A DNA stretch of 64,000 nucleotides, taken from the NCBI RefSeq assembly GCF_031551385.1, contig NZ_JAVBNS010000103.1, forward strand, positions 1 to 64,000, given 5' to 3'. The translations under genes and the position numbers were made by a program. The notes beneath the pieces were generated by a model. The model was not told the DNA's origin. It was given only the letters and a program-made list of their open reading frames with translations, and did no database searches. The DNA comes from Anaerosporobacter sp031551385. Lineage in GTDB: Bacteria; Bacillota; Clostridia; Lachnospirales; Lachnospiraceae. This document shows, one piece after another, positions 9,095-18,352 of the stretch. Position 1 is the first letter of the stretch; every line of letters begins with the position of its first letter.

Positions 9095-10612
9095 TCAAAT
9101 CATATACTCAATAATGTCTGATTCACTTAGCTCTTTCTTCCTAGGAAATTCTTTCTTAATCTCCCCATCTTTCATAACAACAAGTCGGTCTGCCATTCCA
9201 ATTAATTCTGTCATTTCTTCTGAGATAATAACAATGGACTTTCCTTCTTTCTTCATGTCATACATCAATTGATACATGGCTTGCTTCACACCAATATCAA
9301 CACCTCTTGTTGGGCAATCCAGAATTAAGATTTCACTGCCTCGTCCAATCCATTTACCAAATACAACTTTTTGTTTGTTTCCACCAGACAATGCAGATAC
9401 ATATTGATTTCTGTTTTGGCATTTAATCTGTAGCAAATTAATTTGCTCATCTACATACTGTTTTTCCGCACCAGATAAAACAAGAATATTTTTATGAGCG
9501 ATCGTATCCAAACCGCCAATTGCTATATTTTCTTTAATACTTGCATTTAAACAGAGGGATTCCGTATCACGGTCTTTCGCTACATAACCAACTTTTCTTT
9601 TCATCGCTTCCGCTTCATTTTTTAATATTTGCTTGTGTATCAAAACATTTCCTGATGCTGGTTTCACAGCTCCAAACATAACCTTGCCAAGCGTATGCAT
9701 TCCGCAATGCGATAAACCACCGATTCCTAAGATTTCGCCTTTATGCAACTGCAAGTTAAAGTTTTTTAATTCTCCTGCAACATTAATATCCTCTAGTTCT
9801 AATACAACTTCAGAATTATATGAACCATTGTAATCACTACGGTAGTAATCACCTTCTAACTCTCTTCCAATCATACTTGTCTTAATTAGCTCTTCATCAA
9901 ATTCCTCTTTGTCAAATGTTCGGATAATTTTCCCATCTCGTAATACCGTTAAACGATTACATACATTCATAATTTCATCTAAATCATGCGAGATAAAAAC
10001 TACTGCTTTATTCTCCTTCACCATCTTATTCATTAGATTATATATAATCGTTCTTCCGTTCTGGGAAAGTGCTGTTGTTGTTTCGTCAACAACAAGCACC
10101 TCTGGATTCTTCTGCATAACCTTCGCAATCTCGATTAACTTTCTGTCCTGCAAATCCAGTGCTCCTGTTATCCTATCCGCTTTAATATAAGATGCTCCGA
10201 TTTGATTTAAAACTTCCTGTGCCTTTCGGTTTAATTCCTTTCGATTCACAAAACCATAGCCACGACCTTTATGTATACTCTTAAACTGATCTAACTCACC
10301 TAAGAATATATTCTCAGCTACGCTTATTCCTGCAACCGTACCGTTTTCCTGAACAATCATACCAATTCCTTGATTCAGTGCATGAATCATCGTGTCTGGA
10401 TTCCAGCTCTTTCCTTTATAGAGCATCTCTCCGCTATCGGCTCTTTGCATTCCCGAAACAATCGATGTTACCGTTGATTTTCCCGAACCATTTTCTCCGA
10501 TTAACCCAAGGATTTCTCCACGGTTAATTGCTATATCTACATTGTTTAGGGCAATCGTTGACCCGAATCTCTTATTCATCTGTTTTACTTCAACAATAAC
10601 TTCCTTCTTCAT
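9095..10612 (-). CDS. Ribose-type sugar ABC transporter ATPase (two ABC domains)
   Basis: A 505-residue protein with two fused nucleotide-binding domains, as in RbsA/XylG/MglA. The first has Walker A GENGSGKST and Walker B LVVDETT; the second has a degenerate Walker A region (GIGGLSHCGMHT) and signature LSGGNKQKV with LILDCPTRG. Degeneracy of the second P-loop is normal in this family. It energises import with the two permeases downstream. ATG at 10612 lies nine bases after GGAGAGG; the frame is open nine codons further. It is the first gene of the operon, divergent from the AraC regulator at 10944. Confidence 0.92.
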   Translation of the reverse strand: MKKEVIVEVKQMNKRFGSTIALNNVDIAINRGEILGLIGENGSGKSTVTSIVSGMQRADSGEMLYKGKSWNPDTMIHALNQGIGMIVQENGTVAGISVAENIFLGELDQFKSIHKGRGYGFVNRKELNRKAQEVLNQIGASYIKADRITGALDLQDRKLIEIAKVMQKNPEVLVVDETTTALSQNGRTIIYNLMNKMVKENKAVVFISHDLDEIMNVCNRLTVLRDGKIIRTFDKEEFDEELIKTSMIGRELEGDYYRSDYNGSYNSEVVLELEDINVAGELKNFNLQLHKGEILGIGGLSHCGMHTLGKVMFGAVKPASGNVLIHKQILKNEAEAMKRKVGYVAKDRDTESLCLNASIKENIAIGGLDTIAHKNILVLSGAEKQYVDEQINLLQIKCQNRNQYVSALSGGNKQKVVFGKWIGRGSEILILDCPTRGVDIGVKQAMYQLMYDMKKEGKSIVIISEEMTELIGMADRLVVMKDGEIKKEFPRKKELSESDIIEYMI

Positions 10613-10943
10613 AAGCGATATCCTCTCCGTACTAAACACTTATTGTTTTTCAACTGATTATACGTTTATTATATCTCTTTTTTTGAAGTTTACTATTGTC
10701 TGTATTATTCAATTGAATTGATGTTTTTTAATCTTTATGTTATGATAGTGTTATATTGTATGATTTTTTTTAATCTGAATGGTTTAAAAATTCAGCCTTA
10801 ACGATTAGATTACAGAACTATATACAACTCATTCAAAATACACCCACACAAAATTTTTCTGTGAGTGCTAATCGTTCTTCATTTTTTTACAATTACTACG
10901 ACAACCGTTAAAACTCCAACACCATAGAAAGCAGGTGCTAAAT
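10613..10943. promoter_or_regulatory. Divergent control region with inverted repeat arms
   Basis: This 331-bp AT-rich stretch lies between the sugar operon and its AraC-type regulator and must hold both promoters. On the minus strand there are two TATAAT hexamers (within 10657-10677) without a good -35, which fits activator-dependent transcription. Arms AACGATTAG (10800-10808) and CTAATCGTT (10868-10876) are exact inverted repeats 59 bp apart, with a second imperfect pair (CACCCACA / TGTGAGTG) nested inside. They could be regulator sites or a hairpin in the araC leader; which one is an inference I cannot settle. Confidence 0.5.
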
Positions 10944-11990
10944 ATGACTTTTGAGCTCTTTGAAACCCAGATATATGAATTAAATGAAGATGAGAAATTC
11001 TATAGAAGTTATTATTATGCTAGACAGCAAGAATATTCATTAAAAAAATTTCTTGCGAATATTGATTTAGGCGAAGTTAAAAAAAGAAATCTACTCATTC
11101 CTGAATTAGCAGAAACCATTCCACCTCGAATGGAAGATTCCTATGTATTTACGGCAAAAGACCAGAAAGACATCGCTGTGCAGAAACACAATCGCTTTTC
11201 TCCTGCACTTGAGCATTCTCATACTTTTTTTGAACTATTATTTGTCTATGACGGAAAATGTAGTCAGAAAATTAATGGAAAAGAAATGAATCTTAGAGAC
11301 GGTGACCTTTGTATTATTCCCCCTGGAAGCAGACACACCGTTGAAGTTTTTGATGAAAGTATCTGTATTAATGTTTTTATTCGTAAAAGTACTTTACAAA
11401 ATATTTTCTTTAATTTTTTGCGTACCTCGAATGTATTATCCATGTTTTTTCTCAACAATATCTATTCCCAGAATGCCAATGACTATATTATCTTTCATTC
11501 TGGGCCAGATATCCATGCACATATCGCAATGTTGCGCACTCTATGGGAATTTACAGAGCAAGATGATTATTACTATTCACTTATTGTTAATACGATAAAC
11601 AACCTATTTGCTATCTTACTGCGTTACTATTCCGAAAGCGTAGAGATGCCAACCTTTATTGAAAAATCCGATGTACAACGTTTCGCACTGTTGCAGTTTA
11701 TTCAAAGCAACTATACCAATATTACGTTAGAAGAAATTGCAGAACGGTTTCATTACACACCTGAGTATACTTCAAAATTAATTAAGAAAACGACAGGTCA
11801 TACATTTACGCACATCCTGCAGTCCATTCGAATCGAACGTGCCCAAATTTTATTGCAGGATACGAATATGACCGTATCGAATATTGCGAACCAAGTTGGC
11901 TACGATACAACGGAGCATTTTATCCGTACATTTAAGAAGCTTCTGCATATGACACCAACACAATATAGACAATCGAATATTCGGATATAG
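10944..11990 (+). CDS. AraC-family transcriptional regulator with cupin sensor
   Basis: A 348-residue regulator. The N-terminal half has a cupin-type sugar-sensing domain (EHSHTFFELLFVYDG and RDGDLCIIPPGSRHTV, about residues 90-140). The C-terminal 100 residues hold two helix-turn-helix motifs of the AraC class, with LEEIAERFHYTPEYTSKL and the signature VSNIANQVGYDT...FIRTFKK. It is transcribed away from the sugar operon, the classic position for a local activator. ATG at 10944 has AGGTG eight bases upstream; the GTG at 10935 lies on that site and is rejected. A terminator follows at 12007. Confidence 0.9.
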   Translation: MTFELFETQIYELNEDEKFYRSYYYARQQEYSLKKFLANIDLGEVKKRNLLIPELAETIPPRMEDSYVFTAKDQKDIAVQKHNRFSPALEHSHTFFELLFVYDGKCSQKINGKEMNLRDGDLCIIPPGSRHTVEVFDESICINVFIRKSTLQNIFFNFLRTSNVLSMFFLNNIYSQNANDYIIFHSGPDIHAHIAMLRTLWEFTEQDDYYYSLIVNTINNLFAILLRYYSESVEMPTFIEKSDVQRFALLQFIQSNYTNITLEEIAERFHYTPEYTSKLIKKTTGHTFTHILQSIRIERAQILLQDTNMTVSNIANQVGYDTTEHFIRTFKKLLHMTPTQYRQSNIRI

Positions 11991-12006
11991 AAAGCAAACT
12001 ATAGTT

Positions 12007-12050
12007 AAAGTGCCAAGACAGGATGAACTCCATTGCCTTGGCACTTTTTA
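12007..12050 (+). terminator. Terminator after the AraC regulator
   Basis: An 11-bp perfect stem (AAAGTGCCAAG at 12007-12017 with CTTGGCACTTT at 12037-12047) ends in a short T-run. It stands 17 bp after the regulator stop codon. Confidence 0.85.
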
Positions 12051-12150
12051 ATTTTCTCGCTATAATCAGATACACCCGAAATTCCAAAAAACCCATATCA
12101 TTGCTACTAGTAGCTTCTGTAACCCTATGGGAATAGCATAATTTGTTGCG

Positions 12151-13263
12151 CTACTGAATATCTTCATCGCCTCTCTCTTCATCAATCCATTCTCTCAATT
12201 TATTCTGTAATACCTTTTTGTCTGGCAAATACAATTTATATTCAGACGCATAAATATTAGCATCTTTAGGCAAGGTGATTTCTACCAATGCATCATTTTT
12301 TTCTTTACATAACAAAATTCCTATTGTAGGATTTTCTGCATCTAATTTTTCATAACGATCATAATAATTTACATACATCTGCATCTGCCCAATATCCTGA
12401 TGTGTCAGTTTGTCAACCTTTAAGTCTATCAAAACGTAACAGTGTAATAGGCGATTATAAGTAACAAGATCAACATAAAAATCATCCTCATTAAAGGTGA
12501 ATCGTTTTTGTCTTGCTTCAAATAGATAGCCTTTTCCCATTTCCAGAAGAAATTTTTGTAATTTGTCGATGATTGCTGTTTCTAAATCAGATTCAACATA
12601 TTTTGCTTTTTCTTCTAATCCGAGAAATTCCAACACGGTTGGTTGTTTCACAATATCCTGCGGTTTTGTAATGACATTGCCCTCTTCTGAAAGACGCATA
12701 ACCTCTGATTTATCTCTGCTTAATGCCAGCCGCTCATACAAACTGGAATTATATTGTCGTTGCAGTGTTCTTACGCTCCAATTTGACTTAACTGCTTCTA
12801 TTTCATAAAAACTGCGTTCATCTGCATTTTCAATGCGCATCAATTGCAAATAGTGTGACCAAGATAACTGCAATGACATATTATTATTCAAAAGATTCAA
12901 TACTGCTTCACTCTTCTCAATTGCAAAAAGGCTAAACACTGTTTCACTTATTCGTTCACGATAAATCAAATAAAATTTTCTAGCATTTTTTAATGTGTCA
13001 CCAGAAAACCCCCGACCAAATTCATTTAATAACTTTTTTGATAAATTATTAATAATATTTTGCCCATATTTCGCCCTGCTATTTCCTTCCTGCTGCTCCT
13101 CCACAATCCATCTTCCTATAGAATAATAAGTCATCAATTGAATGAAATTTACCTGCTTTGCCGCAAGCCCGCGAGCATACTGAATCAAATCCACAGTATT
13201 TAAATATAGCCGATCCTCATTGGTTTCTATTTTCGTTATTTCAGTATTTTCATTATGTTCCAT
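12151..13263 (-). CDS. YhcG/DUF1016-family PDDEXK nuclease
   Basis: A 370-residue protein with the two-domain DUF1016 layout: an N-terminal winged-helix-like region (about 20-190, with SWSHYLQLMRI typical of the family) and a C-terminal PDDEXK nuclease-like domain. The nuclease core is DFYVDLVTYN...YVLIDLKVDK (about 250-285), giving the D-x(n)-(D/E)xK pattern, followed by the conserved QMQMYVNYYD. Family members are often found with restriction systems or alone in accessory regions; this one is alone. ATG at 13263 is set by GGAAGGTG. Its in vivo role is not known. Confidence 0.88.
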   Translation of the reverse strand: MEHNENTEITKIETNEDRLYLNTVDLIQYARGLAAKQVNFIQLMTYYSIGRWIVEEQQEGNSRAKYGQNIINNLSKKLLNEFGRGFSGDTLKNARKFYLIYRERISETVFSLFAIEKSEAVLNLLNNNMSLQLSWSHYLQLMRIENADERSFYEIEAVKSNWSVRTLQRQYNSSLYERLALSRDKSEVMRLSEEGNVITKPQDIVKQPTVLEFLGLEEKAKYVESDLETAIIDKLQKFLLEMGKGYLFEARQKRFTFNEDDFYVDLVTYNRLLHCYVLIDLKVDKLTHQDIGQMQMYVNYYDRYEKLDAENPTIGILLCKEKNDALVEITLPKDANIYASEYKLYLPDKKVLQNKLREWIDEERGDEDIQ

Positions 13264-13338
13264 TTTATCACCTTCCTTACATACCATAAATATATAACGG
13301 TATTTCATGATTTTAACATCAACAAATTCCGACTTATA

Positions 13339-14127
13339 CTACACTAAAATCAGCTGTTTCACCCTCTCCAAATCCATACGCTCCAAAACAAAATCAGCTT
13401 CCATATCTGCAATCCTATCTGCATCTTCCTTTGGTGATAGATTCGAATTAATATAACAAGTATGCAGTCCCACTTGCGAACCTCCTACTGTATCCGAATT
13501 GTAATCATTTCCAATCATAATTGCAGTAGATGGATCGATCTGATAGGTCTCCAGTAAATATTGATAAAATCTACTATCCGGCTTCATAAATCCGATATCC
13601 GAGGACAATGCAATTCCATCGAAGTAAGGCAACAATCCCAACAATTCTAGTTCTCCCTTTGTAAATACCGCTTGCGCATTACTTAGCAGATAGACCTTTT
13701 TATTCTTTGCTTTTAATGCCTGTAATAATTCAATTGCACCTTTATAGAGCTTAACATATTTTGTTGATAACGCGCGAAAGATTTGTGCAAGCTGAATACA
13801 GCTAGTAAGCGATACTTCGATTCCCTTGTCTTGAAACAATCCTTGATATACATATTCAATTTGAATTTCTCTCTTTATTAAAGCTAAGTTTATGTTTGCA
13901 TCTGCTTCTGTCTTCTTTTCTAATGACTTATCAGCATCTAGCGCTGTTACCTTATCAAATGCTTGCTTAACAGCCTGCTCAAAAGCCGTTTTTAATTCCT
14001 CTGGTGTATAATTTGCCCCTTGGTATTGATAAAGCAAACTCATCTTACTCCATAAATCCCAAGATTCCTCATCAGTACGGATATCTACAAGTGTTCCATA
14101 TAAATCAAATATATAAGTATTAAACAT
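13339..14127 (-). CDS. HAD-family hydrolase, YjjG-like
   Basis: A 262-residue haloacid dehalogenase-type phosphatase. Motif I is FDLYGTLVD (nucleophile Asp), motif II is LLSNAQ, motif III Lys is in FMKPDSRFY, and motif IV is MIGNDYNSD. The helical cap is larger than usual (residues about 20-120). YjjG-type enzymes dephosphorylate nucleotides, but the substrate cannot be read here. ATG at 14127 is preferred over TTG at 14136, whose ribosome site would be too close. It starts five bases after the end of the 130-residue gene upstream, so the two are likely co-transcribed. Confidence 0.85.
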   Translation of the reverse strand: MFNTYIFDLYGTLVDIRTDEESWDLWSKMSLLYQYQGANYTPEELKTAFEQAVKQAFDKVTALDADKSLEKKTEADANINLALIKREIQIEYVYQGLFQDKGIEVSLTSCIQLAQIFRALSTKYVKLYKGAIELLQALKAKNKKVYLLSNAQAVFTKGELELLGLLPYFDGIALSSDIGFMKPDSRFYQYLLETYQIDPSTAIMIGNDYNSDTVGGSQVGLHTCYINSNLSPKEDADRIADMEADFVLERMDLERVKQLILV

Positions 14128-14132
14128 TTCTT

Positions 14133-14525
14133 TCAACCTTTCTCATGCAACGGTTTAACACCGCCCATCATATCATTTTGAGGCAATAACTCTTCATTAA
14201 TATATCTTCTAAATTCATCTGAAATATATTCACCAAATCTCTTCCATATCATTTCCTCATCTGATAAACGCTCTAAAATAGTTACATCAACAACGTTTAC
14301 AACATCCTCTGTTCCATCTCTCCACATAAGTTCAACCATATCACAATATTGATTAATTAAATCACATTGCTTATTTAAACACAATAATTCAATGAGAGGC
14401 TGGCTAATCAATTCACTCGCTAGTACATGTAATAGAATCTCTTCATAATCAGCGAGGTGTTCTTCATAAATAGATTTACCATTCGGCAGTTCCATCATTT
14501 GAGCTGCACATGCTTCCTTATTCAT
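14133..14525 (-). CDS. Small acidic protein, function unknown
   Basis: A 130-residue soluble, acidic, predicted mostly helical protein that I do not recognise. It has a Cys in CLNKQCDLINQYCD and an acidic C-terminal half with a WKRFGEY segment. It has no signal peptide and no membrane segment. AAGGA precedes the ATG at 14525 by seven bases. It is directly upstream of the HAD hydrolase, with a five-base gap, so a joint role is plausible but unproven. Confidence 0.75.
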   Translation of the reverse strand: MNKEACAAQMMELPNGKSIYEEHLADYEEILLHVLASELISQPLIELLCLNKQCDLINQYCDMVELMWRDGTEDVVNVVDVTILERLSDEEMIWKRFGEYISDEFRRYINEELLPQNDMMGGVKPLHEKG

Positions 14526-14641
14526 AACATTTCCTTATCCCCTTTCCACCAATACTGTGCAATAAGTACACCAACATCTCCAGCAATAGAACCTATAAAT
14601 TAACACAAACTTCACAGCACCTAACCATGCATTCTCAACTA

Positions 14642-15388
14642 TTATGGATGAATATATTGTCCATGCTTTTTAGTTTTTGTTCCATATTCTATTGCAAATT
14701 TAGGGCATCTATGAAGACATCCTAAGCACATAACACATTTGTCTTTTACCCAAACTGGCTTTTTTCCTTTCATCTCAACGGCTTGAACTGGACACTTCTT
14801 TGCACAAAGACCACATCCTACACATTCATCTGTAATTGATAAGTTGCTAGTATTTCTTGTATTATTATCATACATCCTCTTACCTATTTTGCCAATTAAA
14901 AATGGCACTGTAAGTCCCATATGTTTTCCTTTAACCTTTTGATTCAACTGGCGAATCAGTACATCAATTTCCCTATCTGCCTTCTCATTTATTCCCTTTA
15001 CTTTCGATGCATCCGAAAGGTCAAACATAGGTGTCCATGTATCAGGCATTTTAATATCAAAGGTTGCATCAAAGGATAGGCCCTTTTCCTTCATAATCTG
15101 ATTAGCAAACAAAGCTGCTGCTCCTGTTGTAGTTCCATAGGTTCCTATATAAAATGTATACGGTTTTTCTTCAAATTCTATCGTTAACGTATTCAAAAAA
15201 TCAGAAACAATACTTGGTATTGTAAAGTCATAAGTAGGTGATACAATGCCAACTCTTCCATCAGTAACCTTGTAGCTAAATTGCTTTGACTTAACTGCCT
15301 CGTCAATAGCAATTACCATTTCATTATCGTGTTTTATTTTAGAAACTACATGCTTACTGTTTCCTGTTGCTGAAAAATAAAAAATCAT
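14642..15388 (-). CDS. EFR1-type flavodoxin-ferredoxin fusion protein
   Basis: A 248-residue cytoplasmic redox protein. Residues 1-150 form a flavodoxin-like domain starting IFYFSATGNSKH (FMN phosphate loop). Residues about 185-240 hold two 4Fe-4S motifs, CVGCGLCAKKCP and CVMCLGCLHRCP. This layout is the EFR1 family, common in anaerobic Firmicutes and archaea, and suggests electron transfer between flavin and iron-sulfur partners. AAAGGA precedes the start. The gene is flanked by intergenic gaps and looks monocistronic. The partner is unknown. Confidence 0.9.
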   Translation of the reverse strand: MIFYFSATGNSKHVVSKIKHDNEMVIAIDEAVKSKQFSYKVTDGRVGIVSPTYDFTIPSIVSDFLNTLTIEFEEKPYTFYIGTYGTTTGAAALFANQIMKEKGLSFDATFDIKMPDTWTPMFDLSDASKVKGINEKADREIDVLIRQLNQKVKGKHMGLTVPFLIGKIGKRMYDNNTRNTSNLSITDECVGCGLCAKKCPVQAVEMKGKKPVWVKDKCVMCLGCLHRCPKFAIEYGTKTKKHGQYIHP

Positions 15389-15694
15389 TCGCCAAACTTC
15401 CTTTCATGTTGCAGTGAGTATTTTCTGGCAGTCCTTAAATTCAGACTACAATTCTATTAATGCTTCTTTTGAGTCCATAGCATCTGCTTAACTGTTCATT
15501 TGTTTAAATAGTTGTATTATATCATATATTTTTCATAAAAGAACATCGGTAAAGAAAATCGAGACAGATTAACATGTTATTTAAACAATCATTACACAAA
15601 AAAAGAGCCGTGTTCAGTTGTAAAAACTTTACATCAGCTCAATATTATACTATGAGAGTACTAATAGTCTGCTTTTTCCCAAATCCCCCCTCCT
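15389..15694. terminator. Intergenic region with likely terminator of the MFS gene
   Basis: A 306-bp gap. On the minus strand, downstream of the MFS gene, GAGC...GCTC arms with an inner TGTAAA/TTTACA hairpin (15605-15640) are followed by seven T (15598-15604), a plausible though imperfect terminator. The rest is AT-rich, contains the promoter region of the flavodoxin gene, and shows no further coding signal. Confidence 0.55.
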
Positions 15695-16984
15695 CTACAT
15701 ACATTCTGAAACATCACACCCGCTTTTTCCCCTCTTCCGATAAAGGATAGAACCGAATTGGAGAAGCAGAATTCCAATCATAGAAACTAAGTATAAAACT
15801 CGAATCTCCCCAAACTCTAACACACTGCCCAAAGACGAAGATACTACCATATCTTTAATCAAACCACCCACCACTGGACCTAATATAAAAGCAATTCCGA
15901 TAGCCGCGCTATAAAAGTTATCATGCAGTATACGTCCATTTTCAGGCATCAGCTCATAGCGTCGATTGAATACCGCTACTACAAAGCCAGAATTTGCCGC
16001 AGCTGCAAACAAAAAAGCAACAGAAATTGTCAGCATATAATTCCCCCCGTTGGATAGAGCTAAAAACATGCCTTCACCCATAAAAAGCCATATAGAACTT
16101 GCCAGAACAAATTTATGCCCACGTTTGTCGCTTAGCTTTCCCCATACCCGTAACAAAAGAACTTGCGGTAGAGAAATCAGCATTTGCAAGCCCGTAATGG
16201 TAGCATATGGCAAGCCTAGATATCTCATCATGTATAACACGGTAAAGCTATCCGATATATATAGCCAAAAATAAAACAGTGATACATAAAGAACAAAGCC
16301 TAAAAATGGTTTATTCTTCATTGGCGTCCTAATAATATCACTTAGTTTATACTTCACCTTTAACAATTCACCTCCAGAAGCATTCGGAATACGCAGAAGA
16401 GTAATAACCTCTACAATACTCACCAAAAATGCAATTCCAAAAACAATAAGCAGACCTGTGTATTGCTGACTAGCATTATCTACAATTCTCCCTACCACAA
16501 GGGAAAGTATAACTGTAACAACAAGAGAAACCGTCTGACGTAGTGAGATATACTGACCTCGTTTTTTGCCATCAATAAAGTTGACCATCCAGTTGTTAAT
16601 AACAACTGTCGTTTGCGCCTGTAACGTAAATGCTGTGATTACAACCATTACAAAAACGGGAACTGTCAGCGAGCCAAGTTGAAATTGTGGAATCAAGACA
16701 ATTAGCAATGTGACCAATCGGGATAATATCGAAAGCAATACTGCCAACTTTTTTCTATTCGTCGCCCTTTCAATCAATGAGGAGAAAAACAGTATTAGAA
16801 TGCCACATATGTTCGGAATTGCTGTGAGATATCCTATCAGAACATCGCTTGCACCAATGCTTACGGCTAGGCCACTAAGAAAAACACCACTTGTCATAAA
16901 AACAAACGCTGTAGACCACGAAAACTGGGCAATAAAATCCCGTTGAGGATTCGACTGGACAAATTTTTTGATATTTTCAATCAT
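15695..16984 (-). CDS. MFS transporter
   Basis: A 429-residue major facilitator superfamily protein with about twelve hydrophobic segments. The cytoplasmic loop between segments 2 and 3 carries ERATNRKKLA and the loop between 8 and 9 carries GKLSDKRGHKF, both typical MFS loop-2/8 motifs. The start at 16984 follows GGAG. It is ten bases downstream of the ROK-family regulator gene, so it is probably co-transcribed and repressed together with it. The cargo is unknown; a sugar or sugar derivative is suggested only by the ROK neighbour. Confidence 0.9.
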   Translation of the reverse strand: MIENIKKFVQSNPQRDFIAQFSWSTAFVFMTSGVFLSGLAVSIGASDVLIGYLTAIPNICGILILFFSSLIERATNRKKLAVLLSILSRLVTLLIVLIPQFQLGSLTVPVFVMVVITAFTLQAQTTVVINNWMVNFIDGKKRGQYISLRQTVSLVVTVILSLVVGRIVDNASQQYTGLLIVFGIAFLVSIVEVITLLRIPNASGGELLKVKYKLSDIIRTPMKNKPFLGFVLYVSLFYFWLYISDSFTVLYMMRYLGLPYATITGLQMLISLPQVLLLRVWGKLSDKRGHKFVLASSIWLFMGEGMFLALSNGGNYMLTISVAFLFAAAANSGFVVAVFNRRYELMPENGRILHDNFYSAAIGIAFILGPVVGGLIKDMVVSSSLGSVLEFGEIRVLYLVSMIGILLLQFGSILYRKRGKSGCDVSECM

Positions 16985-16994
16985 TTACATTCTC

Positions 16995-18041
16995 CTATCC
17001 CTTATATTCTCCAATTAAGGACAAACTGCAAAACATTTGGTCAACACACAGAGAAGTCAAGCCACTTTTGTAGTCGTTCCATGTATCATCCACATGTAGT
17101 ACTTCTGGTAAAGTCTCTGATGGCATCTCTGCATAAAGTATATCTGCAACAATACCTATAGCTTCCTTGCGAAATGCCGGACCACCAAGGCTAAGATATC
17201 TCGGATTAAGAGTCAATATAATCCACTTTATAATTGTCGATACTATTTCTGAATATTGCATAATATTTTCTGTAGAACACAACTTTTGCACCAAAGTAAG
17301 TTCTCCACCAACTGGCATAAGACCCAACTCTCCAGAGTAATTATTCCATCCTCGTACAAGTCTGCCACCTGACAGAAAACCAGCACTGATACACCCATCA
17401 TCAAACTGAATATATGCGATATTTAGTTCTTCCTCAGATTCTTGTGGAAACATCTGTTGGTGGCATCGCCCCATACCTATTGTTATGAGATTCAAATCAT
17501 TTTCTAAAAGGACAGGAATACAAAAATGTTCTCGCAATACCTTTCCAACAACACATTTTTCAAATTCGCCATGGTTATTCTTCCATCTGTATCCATCTTT
17601 AACTACTATACCAGGTACACCAATACATATCGAGCGAAGAGTATCCGCAGGAAGCTCCTTTTCCAGCACATCAAGCATCTTGTTCTCCAGATTGTCAGGA
17701 GTAAATGAAAAGCTACCTTCCTTAGCAATCTCTCCGAAAAGATTAAGAATAGAATATCGAACCAAAGTATCGTTAACACTAAATGCAGCCCCATAGAATC
17801 GTTCAGGGTTCAATTGGTAACGCTCTGCTCTACGTCCACCACTAGAATCATCTTGACCAATAACAAGTATTTCTTTGTTTTCCTGCATCTCACATAGCAA
17901 TGATCTTACTGTTGTTGTACTGACATTGATATGTTCTGCAAGCTCTGCTCGTGTCGCATTCCCCATTGACCGAAGCATCTCCCGTATATTTGCTTTATTT
18001 ACTTCTTTCATGTTTTTAGGGTTCATAGAGATAACACTCAT
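16995..18041 (-). CDS. ROK-family transcriptional repressor
   Basis: A 348-residue ROK protein with an N-terminal winged helix (about 15-75: NKANIREMLRSMGNATRAEL, then a recognition helix in NVSTTTVRSLL) and a C-terminal sugar-kinase-like domain. The usual ROK zinc motif (GHxxx...CxCGxxGC) is not visible, and the sugar-kinase part is weak, with GVPG and LENDLNL left, so ligand binding may differ from NagC/XylR. ATG at 18041 follows AAAGGA by ten bases. Its promoter is a textbook TTGACA-N17-TATAAT and a 28-bp palindrome covers the start site, so autorepression is likely. It forms an operon with the MFS gene. Confidence 0.85.
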   Translation of the reverse strand: MSVISMNPKNMKEVNKANIREMLRSMGNATRAELAEHINVSTTTVRSLLCEMQENKEILVIGQDDSSGGRRAERYQLNPERFYGAAFSVNDTLVRYSILNLFGEIAKEGSFSFTPDNLENKMLDVLEKELPADTLRSICIGVPGIVVKDGYRWKNNHGEFEKCVVGKVLREHFCIPVLLENDLNLITIGMGRCHQQMFPQESEEELNIAYIQFDDGCISAGFLSGGRLVRGWNNYSGELGLMPVGGELTLVQKLCSTENIMQYSEIVSTIIKWIILTLNPRYLSLGGPAFRKEAIGIVADILYAEMPSETLPEVLHVDDTWNDYKSGLTSLCVDQMFCSLSLIGEYKG

Positions 18042-18061
18042 CTTTATCTTATCCTTTCTTT

Positions 18062-18089
18062 TAAAAGACACTTATATAAGTATCTTTTA
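18062..18089 (-). promoter_or_regulatory. 28-bp operator palindrome of the ROK/MFS operon
   Basis: Positions 18062-18089 form a palindrome in which 13 of 14 base pairs match (one mismatch at 18069/18082). It starts directly at the -10 box and would cover the transcription start, as expected for a repressor site. The likely ligand is the adjacent ROK protein (inference). Confidence 0.8.
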
Positions 18090-18117
18090 TTATAGAGTGA
18101 ACCTGTATCACTGTCAA
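18089..18117 (-). promoter_or_regulatory. SigA promoter of the ROK/MFS operon
   Basis: On the minus strand TTGACA (18112-18117) is followed after exactly 17 bases by TATAAT (18089-18094), a full consensus. It drives the ROK gene 48 bases downstream. Confidence 0.9.
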
Positions 18118-18352
18118 GCGTTTATTCCTGCTATATCTTTAATCTTAACTAGGGCAAAGGTTGTCCCTATACTTTAAAGGGGCTGGATTCTTGGTCGTTC
18201 TGCTTTATTAGCCCATAACCTTTCAGCAGGATGTAATTCTCGGGTTTTCTGTGACTTTCGCTTCGTTGCACTCACAAAAAATACCTCGCGGGATATTGCA
18301 TGCGAACAGTAATCTGCATTTTTTCATTATCAGGATAATTAATAAAAATGAA

